64,000 nucleotides of DNA from Adiantum capillus-veneris (Eukaryota > Streptophyta > Polypodiopsida > Polypodiales > Pteridaceae), in contig CM043944.1 in assembly GCA_014529385.2 (NCBI GenBank), positions 48,278,768 through 48,342,767 of the forward strand. The letters run 5' to 3'. The translations under genes were made by a program, and so were the position numbers. Within the stretch, counting starts at the first letter, position 1. Every line of letters begins with the position of its first letter. Shown one piece after another: positions 11,415 through 21,870 of the stretch. The notes under the pieces are model-generated. The model made no database searches. It was not told the DNA's origin and saw only the letters and a program-made list of their open reading frames with translations.

Positions 11415-11790
11415 GAATAATTTAAGTGGAAAAAATTGTCAAATATCAAGAAAAGCTCCTTAATGTAAAGGTTATGGTTATGCTTGTTTATGAGACCAAG
11501 TTTTCAAAAGTGTGAGAACCTCATGGACGATTGGGTTAGAAGTATCTCAGGACTTAGAGACATGCGAGCCTACTTATGATTCTATTTAACATATATAGCA
11601 AGGACAAGTTAATGTGAATAAAACTGTTTCATTTTTGAACCTAGGCATGCTTTGTGTTCATGTGGCTCAATGTTTTAGCAAGGCTCTTTTTCTAGTAGAT
11701 GTGAAGTCTTCATCTAGACATTGTTTTTTACAAGTAAATCATGGATTACTAAGATCATTTTGGCAATTTTGTGCTTACTGTTTCATTTCA

Positions 11791-12043
11791 GTAGCTATTT
11801 AAATGTTTATAACCTATGTTTTGTTAGTGCTATGAAGTTATTAAAGTTTGCAATGTTTAACAAGGTAGTTTGTTCAATCTAAGTACCTTTGCTCACCCAC
11901 AAAAGGTAGCTATTTAAATGTTTGTACCCTAGGTTTTGTTAGTGCTATGAGAATTAAATTCAGTCTTTTTTTCAAGTTATTAAAGACTACAATGTCTAAC
12001 AAGGTAGTTTGTTCAATCTAAGTACCTTTGCTCACCCACAAAA
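11791..12043. repeat. Direct tandem duplication
   Basis: Unit 1 (11791-11905) and unit 2 (11906-12043) both start GTAGCTATTTAAATG and end CTCACCCACAAAA. The second carries an extra ~23 bp in the middle. Confidence 0.8.
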
Positions 12044-12049
12044 TGATAG

Positions 12050-12430
12050 TCATGTCAAACAGGTCAACAAAGCCCTTGAAGATATGCTACGAGCATATGT
12101 AAAGTTTTCATAAGACTGTATGGATATATTAAGAATCTCTTGCCACAATGCTTGGCATACACAAGATCACTAAAGAAAATACGACATGAGAAGCATTATC
12201 AAGTCACTTTCAAAGAAGGCAACGAGGCCTTTTTGCACTGAGAAATTTTGAAGTCAAATCCCATCCCTTAGCTATCTCCAATATATTGTGGATAATAAAA
12301 TACTCAAGTGAATAGGACCAATGGCCTACAAATTAGAATATCCATCACACTCGCATCCACCAGGCCTGCCACATTAGTGTTCTTAAGAAGAAAGCCCTCA
12401 CTTTTGTTTTCAAGGATGAAAACTCTTCTC
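12050..12430 (+). pseudogene. Ty3/gypsy integrase C-terminal remnant
   Basis: The plus strand reads VKQVNKALEDMLRAYV, typical of the integrase segment just after the catalytic glutamate. Further on comes ILK*IGPMAYKLEYPSHSHPP, which resembles the GPY/F-type module (RIGPVAYKLELP). The intervening ~60 codons are damaged, with stops and frameshifts. It is an isolated relic with no nearby LTR identified. Confidence 0.6.
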
Positions 12431-12752
12431 TGGGGGAGGGCGGATGTTAGGACAAGGGTCCAGTAAGGGGAAGTCCAGCTAGGAGCTAGTGGAAATGAGC
12501 CACATGTACAACATGCATGGCAAGGGGTCCCAATGAGCCAAGGAGCTCTACTTGAGAGAGTTGGATGGGTGGAGATTAGCATGTGAGTACCTATGGCCTT
12601 ACAAATTTATATGCACCCATTGAAATTTCGTAAAAAGGCAAGCACTATGCAATTGATACAAGAACTACCCACAACAAAAGTGCGTTATGCAACCATTATA
12701 AAAACAACATTAAAGAAAAACGAAAAACTAATGCACCGAATCTACAAGCAAC

Positions 12753-12755
<3 letters not shown>

Positions 12756-12834
<79 letters not shown>
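12756..12834. repeat. (GA)n microsatellite
   Basis: About 39 GA units, uninterrupted. Confidence 0.97.
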
Positions 12835-12836
<2 letters not shown>

Positions 12837-13625
12837 TGCATGGGAGCCTACATGATTAAGAAGAGAGGGTATGAGCCACTCTTAACAACACTTATTCAAC
12901 ACACACATGTAAAGATTGTTTGGAGTTCAAAATGATCGAAGACACATTGGTAGTTTCCAACCATAGAGGACCATGTCACCAAAGATTTTTTCAATGTTAA
13001 AATATGCCTTAGTAGAGAAGAGAGTACGACGTACAATTTTTTGAATTTAGTATGTAATTGATCCCTTCATTTAAGGGTTTCATAACTTCCTTATCAATTT
13101 TTTGTTTTAAAATACTTCTTTCGGCCTACACAAGTCCTTATGAGATGTTTCAAAAATAGTTTACCAAACTGTTCTGCTACTGAGAATTTGAGAGCTCAAA
13201 AGCTCGTAAAGCATGGAGCTCTTTGGCGAAATTGTGGACCTTTGAATAAAGGTTTTTGATTAGTGCCAATGGGAAGCTAATATGGCAACCATTTTTTCTC
13301 CATAAATTATGCATGGCCTTACATATATGCAGGCAACAATAAGAAATATTTGACATTTGTTTTTCTATTAATGTAAAGAAGGACATTTAGTATTGGGTCA
13401 CAATTGTGATTTTCACCTTGTTTAGTTTCTAAATGGTTTAAAATCCTGCTGAGACTGCCTGTTTATTAAAGGTTGATCCTTCGCATCGTGCCCATCCCGC
13501 AAAAGGTGATGGGCGCCTGCCCATGTGTGTGTAAACAGAGGGGAGATTCGAGCTCAAGGGAGAATTGCCCGCGTTGTCGATCCGAACACCAGCCCAGCAA
13601 GCTTCAGAGTAGGTAATCATAGAGC
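12835..13625. other. No gene recognised
   Basis: AT-rich sequence between two microsatellites. No coding or LTR signal was identified. Confidence 0.45.
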
Positions 13626-13683
13626 TCTCTCTCTCTCTCTCTCTCTCTCGCACACAGACACACACGCGCGCGCGCGCGCACTC

Positions 13684-13757
<74 letters not shown>
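13626..13757. repeat. Compound CT/CA/CG microsatellite
   Basis: The order is (CT)n, a CA-CG mixed tract with alternating CG (~13664-13680), (CT)n again at 13685-13724, then (CA)n to 13757. Confidence 0.97.
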
Positions 13758-13759
<2 letters not shown>

Positions 13760-13917
13760 GCTTCTCCTGCCTTATCTGTTTGAAATGAATTATTTTTCTT
13801 TTGAGATTGTACTTGCTGCTACCGTATGCAAACTGTTTCAATTGCTTAACTATTCTACGGAGGTATAGTTCATCGGCATGCCAGCACCAACCAACCCAAC
13901 ATGAATCGTTAAGTTCT

Positions 13918-14230
13918 CTGGCAGTGTTCATATCATCACTCAAGAAAAGAACCTCAAGAACCTCTTTGAGATTTATTTTCTATGTCTTGCGCCGGAGTTA
14001 TTAGCCACTCCCACCCTTAGTCCATTGCGCATATGATGCGCTCCCATCTTCATTGCTGTGTCTTAAGGGCCATTAAGCCATAAAGAGACCACATTTTTTT
14101 TTTTTGGCTTGTTTGAAGGTTACACGCAACCCAAGACCACTTGACTTGTCAATCTCTCTACTTTATGTTTTTAAAGAGTGGCAGGTAACCTAGAAAAGAA
14201 GGGCTTGTCTAGCCTCCCCTCGTTCTAGAA
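13918..14230 (+). repeat. Leader segment related to the 17.4-23.8 kb element
   Basis: The plus strand from GGCAGTGTTC to AAGGGCTTGTCTAGCCTCCC matches, in inverted orientation, the region just inside the primer site of the minus-strand element (about 20395-20570). It includes an A/T homopolymer, a CACGYAACCCAAG motif and the GACAAGCCCTTCTTT motif. It is probably the remnant of a second element of this family on the plus strand. Confidence 0.65.
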
Positions 14231-14482
14231 GAACTAAAGTTGTGGCCGTGGGGCCTAGGGGGTTAGAGTTTAAAAACTCTTAACTTTGCCCCAGCACTGG
14301 CCGAGGGACCTAAAACCTATAACTGAAAATCTTGATCTTTGAGGTAGCTTTTTCATAAATCGCAGTGACATGCTGATGTGGCAAGCTGTATGGATTTTCA
14401 CGTTTTACGTTGGCAAATTTTGGCAAATTTTCGCGTAGATTTGGAGAGAAGATGCTTTTGGGTATTTCCGTTGCACCTGACA
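14231..14482 (+). repeat. LTR 3' end (partial LTR)
   Basis: Ends TTGCACCTGACA, followed by T and a primer-like site, which is the classic LTR/PBS junction. The ending resembles the Gypsy-C LTR (TTGCACCTTACA in element sense). Parts of 14240-14460 also resemble 53940-54250 (GGCCGAGGGRCCTAA, GATGCTTTTGGGT). The 5' limit of the LTR is not resolved. Confidence 0.6.
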
Positions 14483-14483
14483 T

Positions 14484-14495
14484 TGGTATCAAAGC
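14484..14495 (+). promoter_or_regulatory. Primer-binding site, tRNA-iMet type
   Basis: TGGTATCAAAGC, one change from the canonical site, one base after the LTR end. Confidence 0.75.
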
Positions 14496-15240
14496 TCTGT
14501 GCGTGCTTCGGCTTTGCGAATTGAAGGGAAGAACCTAGAGAATCCAAGGACCCAAAGAACCTCTCCTAGTTTTTTTTCATTAAAGAAGCTTCACGTACCT
14601 ACCCCGGACTTATTAGCCTCTCAACACCCTCAGTATCATACATCCAGTACTAGCTCCCATCTTCATTGCCATGTCTTTAAAGGAAGATCGACATCAGATA
14701 CACAAAAATCAAGATCTTAGAGTACCAAGGTCTACTTGCCTCCTATGCGGATATGGAAGGAGTTAAAGAAAGGATCCCTAATCCTCTTTTGCATTCGCGT
14801 TTGCATTAGCGTACATTCACTTCTGTCGACAAGTAACCCTTGCAAATACCTCCAAGCACCCTTACCTTTCATGTTTACCTGCAATGTTTTTATGATAGGA
14901 CTATTCGAGTGGTCGTACTTGCTTGCAAGGCAGAGTCAGCACCAAGGCTGGTATTCTGCGACAGTAGTAAGGCTACCTAGCAACTTATATGGTCGGTGTT
15001 TACTTCGCAACGGGAGCTACATCCGTGTATCCACTCGTTTTGGAGGAGTTTTCATTGGTTATGCATCGACAAGCATCAGAAGCAGTCAATATCAGAAGTA
15101 TAGAAAGAATCCAAAGAAGAAGTTCGGCAGTTGTGCCTCACCTTTAACATTGGGAGATGTCACGTGGGCACTTCACTTGCGCTACGTGGACATGCTTATG
15201 CTACAGGCTAGCACGAGTCATTAGCTTAGGACCTAGCCTG
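14496..15240 (+). other. Leader-like sequence after the primer site
   Basis: No conserved domain is seen in the open frames, including a 162-codon frame at 14736-15224. Positions 14555-14680 repeat 13935-14060 (AAGAACCTC... GGAGTTATTAGCC / CCATCTTCATTGC). Confidence 0.45.
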
Positions 15241-15631
15241 GCACCTTTGTGATCCTCTAGCAAGACGTGCATGCCTAGGCCGGTCACAATTGCATACCCT
15301 CTCTTGCACAGTACCGTATTTTTGCATGTAGGCATTTTGTTGCATGTGAACCACCTCTTGGATGACATTATTAATAAGTGACCCTTGGCATTCCAAAATC
15401 GTGGGGTTTCAGCCAGCCCTGCTCGACCTGCACTTATAAGGGTAACCTTTGGGTGCTTAGAGAAGCAAGAAGACACAGGGAGATGCAGGGCACTAAGTAG
15501 TGCTGCAGGAACCAACAAAATCCCAAGGTTTTCTTAGCATGATTGTGAGAGTACGCATGTGCGGAAGCGTAAGAGAGGGGAGAGAGAGAGATAGCAGACC
15601 ACAAACGCAAGATATGGTGAAGAGGGGGCGA
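15241..15631. other. No feature recognised
   Basis: Short open frames on both strands without recognisable domains. Probably part of the same old element as the flanking ORF remnants. Confidence 0.35.
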
Positions 15632-16126
15632 TCAACCCCCCATGACTACCATGAGGGGAAGACCCAATACACAATAATGAGATATATATGGAAATATATG
15701 AGGGCGCTCGGACAAGGTGGACGTCCGGACAATGCAGTCTAAATGCAAATACAAGGGTGGCTGGCCCGGAGGCACACTAGCCATACATGCATGCCCTAGA
15801 CCTGTGAAGCAGCAGAGTGGTGTAAATCTAGCATCCCCTCTCAGCATTTGATGCTGAACAAACCGCGTGAAGCCAAAGATGTGAGGCAAATCATGAAGAT
15901 TTCTGCTGCGATGTCCATTGAAAGACAATACTCCGGCAAAATCCGCGAGTGTAGCAGCAGTCTGGGGTGTCATGATCGCCAAAAGATCTCCATGGTAAAG
16001 TGCCATCACAAGCAGTGTAGCAAACTGTTGTACTCCGCCGATACAGGGTGAAGATATTGCGTGAAGGTCCCGAACTGAGTGTGAAAACAACTCCTTGTCG
16101 TGAAAGAAGTGCCAATAGACTTGCAA
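15632..16126 (-). pseudogene. Unrecognised ORF (~164 codons)
   Basis: An open frame that includes ATLADFAGVLSFNGHRSRN and MLRGDARFTPLCCFTGLG. No family is recognised. It lies upstream of leader-like repeat sequence and in the same orientation as 16798-17235, so both may be parts of one decayed transposon or gene. It could equally be chance. Confidence 0.3.
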
Positions 16127-16319
16127 GTGTCTTGCCCAATAGAATCTGTGGTGTCTGTAGTCAAACCGTCTGGAGAAAATGGGGAAGCCCAGAAATCGTC
16201 ATGAGAATGACCGGAAGCCTGTCAATGCATGAACGTGCAACCCAGTGTGGCTAAGCTGTGTAAAACTCCAGGAAGGCCAGATGTCGCAATCTGCGCCATA
16301 AATGTCCTCCAAATCAAGG

Positions 16320-16545
16320 AAAGCCAACTAAACAGTCTGCATTGTAGAAGCTACCGTAAGCTGCAGCAGTCACCGATAGACTGCATGGACCACCACCGGA
16401 TCGTGTCCTGTCAGTAGGTAGGGTAATCCAAGATGAGGGGAAAGCCAGACTCAACAGTCTGCACTGTGAAGGGCCTCTAAGAAGAGGTGTCTGCACCGTA
16501 ATCATCCTGTAGAAGAAGGGAAGCCAGAGTGAACATTCTGCGGTG
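16320..16545. repeat. Short repeated motif block
   Basis: The motif AAGCCARMNNNAACANTCTGC recurs at about 16321, 16440 and 16513. The stretch CAGTCACCGATAGACTGCAT followed by GGACCACCACC (from ~16368) recurs at about 17273 with the same flanking order. These look like dispersed internal repeats. Confidence 0.6.
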
Positions 16546-16797
16546 AGAAGTGAAGTGGCCAAACCAATATGTTTGCGCCGTCTTGCCTGTGTCTCCTGCC
16601 TCCAATCCTCGAGTGTCAACCAAAATAGAATCTGCGCCAACGCCACCAAACCGCATCTCCGTGCGGCTCTCAATGTGAATGAGCTGGGAGTGTCCTACTG
16701 CCCATGTCGGGGGATAAGTTTGCTGTAAGGTTATCGAGAGTGAGTGTAAGAAACTTTGAAGGTAGCAATCCAAGTGATCAGGAGTGTAGAAGAGCAA

Positions 16798-17235
16798 CTA
16801 CACTCCAATCCAAGCCAAGCTTCGGGTGACTCCGACTGTAGTCGCGGGATGCCTGATCTCCTGCATCTTGCGGGTAAACTCACCAAGAGAGTCCAAAGCA
16901 TTGAAGTCCCACTCCAATCTGTAGATCCAAGCAATGAACCTGTCCAAGAAGAGATCCAAGATCCTCTCCCTAAGTCCATGTAGATGCTCCTGTGTAAGCA
17001 AGTGATCTGACGTGTCGAGGTCAAGTGGTAAGAGTCTGTCCAACCAAGATGGTGGTGTCCTCTCTGGGAATGTCGGAATCCCATATGCCATGAGCATGGC
17101 CATATCTCGTGTGAACTCCTCTGATGAGTGCATATATGTCCATAGCAAACCACAAGTCACCAACCCCTCTGGAGTGTGTAACCGCCGAATAATGGCTGGA
17201 ATGAATTGATCTCCCAAGGATCGTATGCCCGTAGA
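16798..17235 (-). pseudogene. Unrecognised ORF with coherent protein-like composition
   Basis: An open frame of about 140 codons. The first in-frame methionine lies inside it (TYMHSSEEFTRDMAMLM). Residues such as SWLDRLLPLDLDTSDHLL and LGEFTRKMQEIRHP give an amphipathic, charged, protein-like pattern with a plain TAG stop. No domain is recognised. Its upstream end is interrupted by a TGA near 17236, and a transposon insertion lies 120 bp beyond. It could be part of an unfamiliar retrotransposon polyprotein. Confidence 0.35.
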
Positions 17236-17355
17236 TGATCAAGCCGATGTCGAAGGTACCGTGTACTGTAGCAGTCACACTGAGAGACTGCATGGACCAC
17301 CACCGCATGGTGTCCTGGCAAGAGGTAACTTCATCCTCTGTGAAAAACACAAACC

Positions 17356-17360
17356 AAGAG
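17356..17360. repeat. Left TSD of Gypsy-C (AAGAG)
   Basis: AAGAG directly precedes the LTR start and is repeated exactly at 23759-23763. Confidence 0.9.
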
Positions 17361-18633
17361 TGTAAGGTGCAGCAGAAGTGAATGTTGAACTTTGCTCAAG
17401 ATGAGTGCTCCGAACTGTGCTCAAGGTTCCTTTTACTTACGGAAGGGAGAGCCTTTTGTTCCTTTAATGAGAGCGTGCAAGTGATCACAAACAAAGTGGA
17501 TAAAACACTGTGAATGAAGGTGCTGAGATTGAGAGATAGAGAGAGAAGACTATGACACCAGAATGTTGTCAAACCCTCCTTCGAAGGCCCCACTCTCTAT
17601 GGCGAGAGCGGTCTACTATTGATTGCACAAATCTCTACAATGCTTTGGACTTGCCAACGATGTCGATGATGACGAGACGGGCTGAAATCTGAAAACGCTA
17701 ATGGCTGAGATTTGCAAATCTTTATTTGCTGAATTCTGACTCTATGTCGGTGACGATGGTGATGACGACGATGCAACGACGACGTGCTGAAAACGTAGAT
17801 GCTGAAATCTACGTTTTTCGGGCTGAAACTGCAAACTGCGCTGGATCTGACCGTGCAACGACTGCTGTGGAAAGGTGAGATCTGCGAGGTTTGGGACTTC
17901 TACTGCGATGTCTGACTGCTGAAAACTGAAAATTCTGGTGCTTACTAAAGTTCCGTCACGATGAATCTGCAAAACGCAGAGGCTGATTTGCAAACCAAAA
18001 ACGCTAGGACTGAGATGATGCCAGGCTGATGCAAAAACGCTAGGGATATGATGCTTCTGCTAATGCCGGGGCTGATCTGCAATGCAAAACGCCAGGGCTG
18101 GTTCTGCCATGCAAAAACGCTAGGCTTGGTTTTGCTGTTCCGCTAGTGCCGCGCTGATCTGCTGTGCAAAAACGCCAGGGCTGAGATGATGGAGAAACGC
18201 TAGGCTTACAGATAGCTGAAAACCTAGGATTGTTGCACGGGGTAGTCTTGCTGAGAAGGTGCCTGTTGAACGCTCTGTTCCTGCTGCCTCTTCTGCCAGA
18301 AAGTATAGCATTGGGTTTTCTTATATACTTGCTTGTCAAATTGCCGTACCCAGTTTCCCAACAAAAGTCACTTAATAATAATAAGTGAAAAATTAGCTAA
18401 AATAGGGAAAATAGGTCTATGTACTGTAAAAATGCTTCTGATGGGTTTTGATTGTAATTTGATGGTCATGCTGTGTGCAACCAGAGGATATGCATCTACT
18501 CTAAGTGTCTGGACATGCACGGTCTGCGAACAGACTCACAAAAGTGCTAGAACACTTCCTAAGCTAATTGAACTGAACCCATGTCATGAAGTAGATTGTC
18601 CACGTACACATAGGGTTAGATGTGCACGTGACA
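17361..18633 (-). repeat. Gypsy-C 3' LTR
   Basis: Plus-strand ends TGTAAGGTGC and GTGCACGTGACA. It is about 1,273 bp long. The interior holds many copies of a short motif, AAAAACGCYAGG/GCTGATCTGC. It aligns with the split right LTR. Confidence 0.85.
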
Positions 18634-18646
18634 TCCCCTCCTTTTC
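18634..18646 (-). promoter_or_regulatory. Gypsy-C polypurine tract
   Basis: The minus strand reads GAAAAGGAGGGGA immediately upstream of the 3' LTR. Confidence 0.8.
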
Positions 18647-19370
18647 AAAGTGAGGTACTGGTACCGAATTGTATGGCGTCGAGGAAGATCGCCAACAGCG
18701 TCTCGAATCTTGGAAAGGACTCTTCGCCGGCCCACTCTGATGCGTGGGTCATGCGATACTTGAACTTCATAAAGGTCTGAAGCGCTTGCTTCTTTGGGCG
18801 GCGCCGAAAACGACAGTCATTTGAGGCTGCTTCAATGCTTCAACTTCGTCTAGAGTCATGTGTTTACCTTCTTCAAGAATCTCCGAGGATGAAAATTCTT
18901 GAAACCACTTCCAACACAAAAACATGAACATTACCCATTCCATGTAAAGTGACTGGAAAAATTCTAGTCTTCTTGAAAGACTGTGCATGCAATGTAGATG
19001 AACATAGAGAGGGAGTGCCTAACTGTTCATCAAACACACACAAACATTGGGGTCGAATCTTGACTTTTTGATCTAAATCAATCAACTGTGGCAAATCACA
19101 ATGGAAATGCCGATGCTTGATGCTCAATCCTTCTTGTGCTCTTTCGGATACTGTGTCATGCCAAGAAAGAGACATGGAATGTGAATTCGTTGAGTGCAAA
19201 CATTTCAGCTTTTCTTGAGTAGTCCGCATACATCTGTGCTCATTCATGAATGAATTGTGTTCATCGTGCAATATGGCATGCCTATGAAAAGGGATCACAT
19301 AAGAACGGTGACTAAAATACAGGAAAGCATCACGAATGAAACACTCGAACAATGCATATAGACTAATCAT
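18645..19370 (-). pseudogene. Gypsy-C 3' coding remnant, unknown
   Basis: The last ~45 codons before the purine tract read FMKFKYRMTHASEWAGEESF and FETLLAIFLDAIQFG, with the stop at 18645-18647. Further upstream another frame is open for 165 codons (18873-19370). The composition is coding-like, but I recognise no polymerase or integrase motif. At least one frameshift separates the two parts. Confidence 0.4.
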
Positions 19371-19384
19371 TCAAACACATAATA

Positions 19385-19516
19385 CTTCCTATGGGGGTTC
19401 TTGGGAACTTGACTTGAGAGCCAAGATCGGTTCTTCGTGATTGATCGAATCTTCCTGTGGGGGTTCTTTGGACTTCGACTCGAGAGCCAAGATCGGTTCT
19501 TCGTGATTGATCGAAT
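19385..19516 (-). repeat. 66-bp in-frame tandem repeat
   Basis: Two copies (19385-19450, 19451-19516) encode a 22-residue unit containing SINHEEPILAL. The period is a multiple of three, so the repeat is coding-compatible. Confidence 0.85.
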
Positions 19517-19599
19517 CTGCAATGAGGTTAGCTTCATTAGAAAAAGTATCAACTAAACCATCATCCTTGTGAACAATCACAACTTTATCATGCAAATCA

Positions 19600-20136
19600 T
19601 TATGTTCGTGAATAGTCACATCTTGATCACAAATCATCATGCTTATCCTTATCATGCAAATCATGTGTGTCGAGCTTTGGAGAAGACGAGACTGAGAGAG
19701 TTTCCTTCTCGTGATTCTTTGCAATCTGTGCGTGCACATTAGAAAAGAGTCGGAACAACTCTTGCATGTGTTGGGCTCTCTATTCGGCCGCCAAGTGGGC
19801 GTGCTCATGCTCACGCTCAAAGGCTAACCGGATTCTTCGCGCTTGCGAGCCCTGCTCGTATTTCTTCGGGTGCCAAGCGTGCTTGCTCGCGCTCACGCTC
19901 TATGGCTGCCATTCTTTCTTTATGTTCTGACTTTCTTTCTGCTTTTCTTGCTTCACGTTCTAACTTCCTGTCCATCATCATCTTGTCGAAAGCCTCCATA
20001 GGAGTTAGTGCAATCCTTTGCATAGATAGGGAAGGGAGAGGATCAGAAAAACCGCCTGGTGGGGAAAATTCTTCTTCGCCACCCTCATGCTCATCACCTC
20101 CATGCGAAGTATCCATTCCGCTTCGGGTGATGACCA
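19600..20136 (-). pseudogene. Gypsy-C gag-like ORF
   Basis: Starts at an ATG at 20134-20136 with MVITRSGMDTSHGG, the MVxTRS-type opening common to plant Ty3 gag-pol. An acidic Gly/Glu stretch follows, then MEAFDKMMMDRKLEREARK and further Arg/Glu/Lys-rich heptad-like sequence suggesting a coiled coil. After a frameshift near 19820 the helix-forming sequence continues (LAFEREHEHAHLAAE, a TAG, then RAQHMQELFRLFSNV). No zinc knuckle was seen. A gag-only element of this kind could be packaged by the proteins of a relative. Confidence 0.5.
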
Positions 20137-20573
20137 TCCACTGAAGTCCTGGGTTCTTAAGTTCACGAGGAACTTGAGTTCTTGTGAGTCTTGGGTTCTT
20201 GAGGTTCTTGAGGGTCTTGAGGTTCTTCTCTAGCTTGCAATCTGTGTGAGAGAAGGATCTTCTCTTTACCTGAGCTCTTCTCTTTCCTGTGGGCGCACCC
20301 CTTGGTAGCCTTGCGCTCACAGCAAGGTTACTTTTTCCCACCTCACGTCGATTGGCCGGCCACTAAGTGCACGGTCCGCTCTAAATGAGTGAAAAGAGAA
20401 ATAAGGGGAGGCTAGACAAGCCCTTCTTTCTTGGGATTCCTGTCACACTTTAAAAACACAATTAGGAATCGACACGCCCAAGAGGACTTGGGTTACGTGC
20501 GACCGCAACAAGCAAAAAAAAAACTCTGTGGTTCTTGTGATTCTTTCCTTGAGTGATACAGAACACTGCCAAA
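20137..20573 (-). other. Gypsy-C 5' leader
   Basis: Sequence between the primer site and the ATG. It shares segments, in inverted orientation, with 13918-14230. A run of A (plus strand 20514-20523) lies inside. Confidence 0.6.
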
Positions 20574-20585
20574 GCTCTGATACCA
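20574..20585 (-). promoter_or_regulatory. Gypsy-C primer-binding site (tRNA-iMet)
   Basis: The minus strand reads TGGTATCAGAGC exactly. One base separates it from the LTR starting at 20587. Confidence 0.95.
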
Positions 20586-21387
20586 ATGTAAGGTGCAACG
20601 AAGTAAATGTTGAACTTTGCTCAAGATGAGTGCTCCGAACTGTGCTCAAGGTTCCTTTTACTTACGGAAGGGAGAGCCTTCCGTTCCTTTAATGAGAGAG
20701 TGCAAGTGATCACAAACAAAGTGGATAAACACTGTGAATGAAGGTGCTGAGACTGAGAGATAGAGAGAGAAGAATACGACAACAAAATGTTGTCAAACCC
20801 TCCTTCAAAGGCCCCACTCTCTATGGCGAGAGCGGTCTACTATTGATTGCACAAATCTCTACAATGCTTTGGACTTGCCAAAGATGTCGACGAAGATGAG
20901 GACGACGACGAGACGGGCTGAAATCTGAAAACGCTAATGGCTGAAATCTGAAAATCTTTATCTGCTGAATTTTGACTCTATGTCGGTGATGACGACGATG
21001 TCGATGATGCAACGACGATGCGCTGAAAACGAGCATATGGCCTCGCCGATTAATCCCTCTTCTCGTGGGCTGAAATTGCAACTGCGCTGGATCTGATCGT
21101 GCAGCGAGGATCTGCTGCGGAAAGGTGAGATCTACGAGGTTTGGGACTTCGACTGCGATGTCTGACTGCTGAAAACTGAAAACGCTGGTGCTTATTGAAG
21201 TTCCATCTAGATGAATCTGCAAAACGTCGAGGCTGATCTGCAAACAAAACGCTAGGGCTGAGATGATGCCAGGCTGATGCAAAAATGCTAGGGATCTGAT
21301 GCTTCTGTTAACGCTGGGGCTGATTTGCAATGCAAAACGCCAAGGCTGGTTCTGCCATGCAAAAATGCTAGGCTTGGTTCTGTTGTT

Positions 21388-21392
21388 CTGCT
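21388..21392. repeat. Left TSD of the nested 1.9-kb element (CTGCT)
   Basis: CTGCT before the LTR. The right copy at 23263-23267 is TTGCT, a one-base difference. Confidence 0.75.
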
Positions 21393-21825
21393 TGTCACGA
21401 TTGTGACTATGTTAACAACAATAAATCTACTCCTAGTTGCAGATACGTGAAGTGCCATGCCAAGGAGGACCCCTTCGCTTGGATGGTCACACCCCTTCGC
21501 CCAAAAGACATGTCTCTTCGCCAAAAGCCACACTCCTTCAACGACTGGTCACATCCCTTCGCTCTACGGGTGCGACTCTTCGCCCAATGGTTGTAGCTCT
21601 TCGTCGAAAGGATGTGTCTTTACGTCTAAAGTCGTGTCTCTTCACCAAGAGACGTGTCTTTTCATTTATGTCTCTTCGTCTCCTATATAAGGAGCCCTTG
21701 TATCACACATTCAATCAATCAAGCACAGAGTCTTCTAAGTCTTGTTCTAAGTTCAGTTTCAGTTTCTTAAGTCTTAATCATGAGTTTAAGTACTTAATTA
21801 AGGATTAGCACTTAGAATCCTCACA
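21393..21825 (+). repeat. 5' LTR of the compact element
   Basis: Begins TGTCACGATTGTGAC and ends AATCCTCACA. It contains a clear TATA box (CTATATAAGG, 21683-21692) and multiple CTTCGCC/GTGTCTCTTCG-type repeats upstream of it. Confidence 0.93.
21450..21680 (+). promoter_or_regulatory. Repeated CTTCG motifs in U3, upstream of TATA
   Basis: At least six occurrences of CTTCGCCC, CTCTTCGCC or TCTCTTCR are spaced 15-35 bp apart before the TATA box. They are repeated in the other LTR. They could be an enhancer array; this is inferred from arrangement only. Confidence 0.5.
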
Positions 21826-21826
21826 G

Positions 21827-21838
21827 TGGTATCAGAGC
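21827..21838 (+). promoter_or_regulatory. Primer-binding site, tRNA-iMet
   Basis: Exact TGGTATCAGAGC one base after the LTR. Confidence 0.97.
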
Positions 21839-21870
21839 AAATTTTTTCCTGGGACCTGTGGGTTATGGGC

